A DNA stretch of 64,000 nucleotides from Pseudomonas chlororaphis subsp. aurantiaca (lineage in GTDB: Bacteria > Pseudomonadota > Gammaproteobacteria > Pseudomonadales > Pseudomonadaceae), in the NCBI RefSeq assembly GCF_013466605.1, contig NZ_CP059162.1, forward strand, positions 6,014,001-6,078,000, in the 5' to 3' direction. Made by a program: the position numbers and the translations under genes. The notes under the pieces are model-generated. The model searched no databases, was not told the origin of the DNA, and saw only the letters and a list, made by a program, of their open reading frames with translations. This document shows positions 61,434-64,000 of this stretch, piece by piece (within the stretch, counting starts at the first letter, position 1; the number at the start of each line of letters is the position of its first letter).

Positions 61434-62204
61434 CTAGTCCTCTCCACGATAAAACAGCTTGTAGCCCACCAGCCCCACCGCCTCGTTCAGCAACTGGCCG
61501 CTCTGCCAGATCGACTTGAACTCCGGCATCCAGCCGCCCAGCGGCCTGGCATTATCCACCCCGAGGAATCCCACGGGAGCCGGCACCACGGTGAATCCTG
61601 CCTGCTCGAAACTCCAGACAGCCCGCTGCATATGCCAGGCCTGGGTGACCAGCACTATACGTTTGACACCTTGTGGCTCCAGCACTTGCGCGGTGAATTG
61701 GGCGTTTTCCCAGGTCGTGCGGCTGCGCCCTTCCTGCCAGCGCACCTTCACGTCGAAATCGTTCAGCAGCGACTCGGCCATCAGCGCCGCCTCCGTAGGC
61801 GGCGTGCCGTAGTGCAGGCCTCCACTGGTCAGGATCGGCAACCCGGAAGCCTTGGCCAGGCGCGCCGCATAACGCTGGCGCTCGAGCCCGACCCCGGTCG
61901 GCTGGTCGCTGCCCCAGGCCGGATCGCCACGCTCCCGTCCCGAGCCCAGCACCACGATCGCATCGGCCTGTTCGGCCAGGGTCGACCACTGGCTTTGCGT
62001 CAGCGCCGGCTCACTTTCCAGGGCACTCGCGCCCCACTCCACCATCACAGGCAGGCTCATCAACCAGAACCCGCCCAGGCCGAGGGCAAAACACACACCG
62101 GCCAGTCGCGGCCTCGAGCGGCGAAACCACCAGGCGAACAGAAGCAACAGCAACAGAAGGCCGGGCGGCAGGAGCAGTTGTTTGACGAAATAACGAAAAG
62201 GCAT
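61434..62204 (-). CDS. YdcF/ElyC-like DUF218 membrane protein
   Basis: 256 residues. Two N-terminal membrane segments (QLLLPPGLLLLLLLFAWWF and LAGVCFALGLGGFWLMSL) precede a DUF218 domain: IVVLGSGRERG, ERQRYAARLAKASGLPILTSGG, RSRTTWENAQFTAQVL and IVLVTQAWHMQRAVWSFEQAG. Such proteins include ElyC and SanA, linked to envelope or peptidoglycan biogenesis. ATG 62204 has GGAG eight bases upstream. Convergent with lnt. Confidence 0.87.
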   Translation of the reverse strand: MPFRYFVKQLLLPPGLLLLLLLFAWWFRRSRPRLAGVCFALGLGGFWLMSLPVMVEWGASALESEPALTQSQWSTLAEQADAIVVLGSGRERGDPAWGSDQPTGVGLERQRYAARLAKASGLPILTSGGLHYGTPPTEAALMAESLLNDFDVKVRWQEGRSRTTWENAQFTAQVLEPQGVKRIVLVTQAWHMQRAVWSFEQAGFTVVPAPVGFLGVDNARPLGGWMPEFKSIWQSGQLLNEAVGLVGYKLFYRGED

Positions 62205-62331
62205 CGAGCATCTCCAAAGATGCTCGAAGCCTAAGTGGGTAAAAGCAAAGCAACAACAGATACGAAACAGATTTTGTGCACAAGGTACGCGGCGTTGACG
62301 CTGCGCAGATGCCCGAATGGGCTGCGCAGAC

Positions 62332-62652
62332 TCACTTGAAGTGCAGGGATCGGACCTTTGCCGCATCCCGGGCGGGCACCTTGTCTTTCAACCAGATGAC
62401 CTTGGCCGAATGTGGAGTCACTTCGTGCCTCAGGCATTCGAGCACGCTCAATTGCGTCTCACGCTCGCTACGATCCAGATAGGCTTTGATCACCTCGAGC
62501 TCGGCATGACTCAGGCCCCGCAGCTCCAACTCCGCAGGACGCTCATTACGCAAGCTTCCTGCTGTTCTCGCTGTATCCAGGGCCAAAGCCAGACGATCTA
62601 TCAATCGTTCGTACAACTCGGGTTTTGTAACTTTCCGCTGCGACTCAACCAT
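62332..62652 (-). CDS. Small soluble protein of unknown function
   Basis: 106 residues, rich in Glu, Arg, Lys and Leu, predicted mostly helical. The first 70 residues (KPELYERLIDRLALAL, LSHAELEVIKAYLDRSE) loosely recall the helical part of YbeL/DUF1451 proteins, which also lie near leuS in enterics, but there is no zinc ribbon (one Cys only). AGGTGAG precedes the ATG at a good distance. Transcribed away from leuS. Tentative similarity, no function. Confidence 0.6.
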   Translation of the reverse strand: MVESQRKVTKPELYERLIDRLALALDTARTAGSLRNERPAELELRGLSHAELEVIKAYLDRSERETQLSVLECLRHEVTPHSAKVIWLKDKVPARDAAKVRSLHFK

Positions 62653-62873
62653 CCACTCACCTCATGAAAGTAAGACTCACTCCCCTTTTTGAGCTTAGCC
62701 GCACTGCCGAAACCGGCCGGGTGCCGCGACCAACGGCCCACGGCGCGTAATCAGGGTTTCCCTCGGTAGAGCACGGTCATGTATGCTACGGCGCTTCCTG
62801 TAACTCCACTTCCAGCTCGACTGGGTAGCGAAAACGCCACATTTGGCGTCACCACCGCCCAACGTTGCATTGA

Positions 62874-64000
<1,127 letters not shown>

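Overview
The window is a stretch of Pseudomonas chromosome, most like the P. fluorescens complex (P. protegens / P. chlororaphis / P. fluorescens). The evidence is high GC, densely packed genes, GC-rich Pseudomonas REP palindromes between genes, and a run of housekeeping genes in the order I know from Pseudomonas: rhlE ... hrpB ... amn, acyl-CoA dehydrogenase, ladS, thiD-thiE-hemL, miaB, phoH-ybeY-corC-lnt, leuS. No rRNA, tRNA, CRISPR array, phage or transposase gene was recognised. About 60 protein genes are listed; leuS runs off the right edge.

1-5.7 kb: an MFS exporter; a HigB/HigA toxin-antitoxin locus in which toxin and antitoxin lie in one uninterrupted reading frame; a DJ-1/PfpI-like protein lacking the usual nucleophilic cysteine; a secreted DUF4879 protein; a purine permease overlapping trmA.

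5.8-23.4 kb is the accessory heart of the window, a hydroaromatic and aromatic catabolism block. It holds a second-copy type aroQ plus an AroE-like dehydrogenase, a BenE benzoate permease with a MocR regulator, a TetR regulator, the fused 3-dehydroshikimate dehydratase quiC, an MFS organic-acid transporter, an EamA permease, a TIM-barrel plus Gfo/Idh/MocA operon, an IclR regulator, a KSTD-like flavoprotein dehydrogenase, and pcaHG with pcaQ. Known chemistry links quinate/shikimate to 3-dehydroshikimate, protocatechuate and beta-carboxymuconate. Promoters in the block share operator-like sites: PcaR/IclR-type GTTCG-N5-CGAAC boxes, TGGAA-N5-TTCCA palindromes, a shared element that may be the TetR site, and a PcaQ box before pcaHG. 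The TIM-barrel/Gfo/flavoprotein part has no assigned substrate and is the best candidate for an undescribed pathway.

23.4-49 kb: mostly ordinary genes (YpfJ metallopeptidase, secreted hydrolase, HAD phosphatase, tesB, GNAT, histone-deacetylase-like hydrolase, YhiN-like flavoprotein, rhlE, DMT exporter with Lrp regulator, exonuclease, NYN nuclease, DUF2076, YciC-like, EEP hydrolase, hrpB, CDF transporter, second Lrp regulator, rluE-like, amn, acyl-CoA dehydrogenase). At 28.5-29.1 kb there are 2.6 tandem copies of a 236-bp unit, each carrying a perfect DnaA-box sequence in a hairpin loop.

49-64 kb: ladS (hybrid sensor kinase of the Gac/Rsm network), thiamine and heme genes, miaB, the ribosome-maturation and envelope operon phoH-ybeY-corC-lnt, ydcF-like, and leuS. 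Between corC and lnt sits a 264-bp nested inverted-repeat element whose right arm contains the ribosome-binding site and start codon of lnt.
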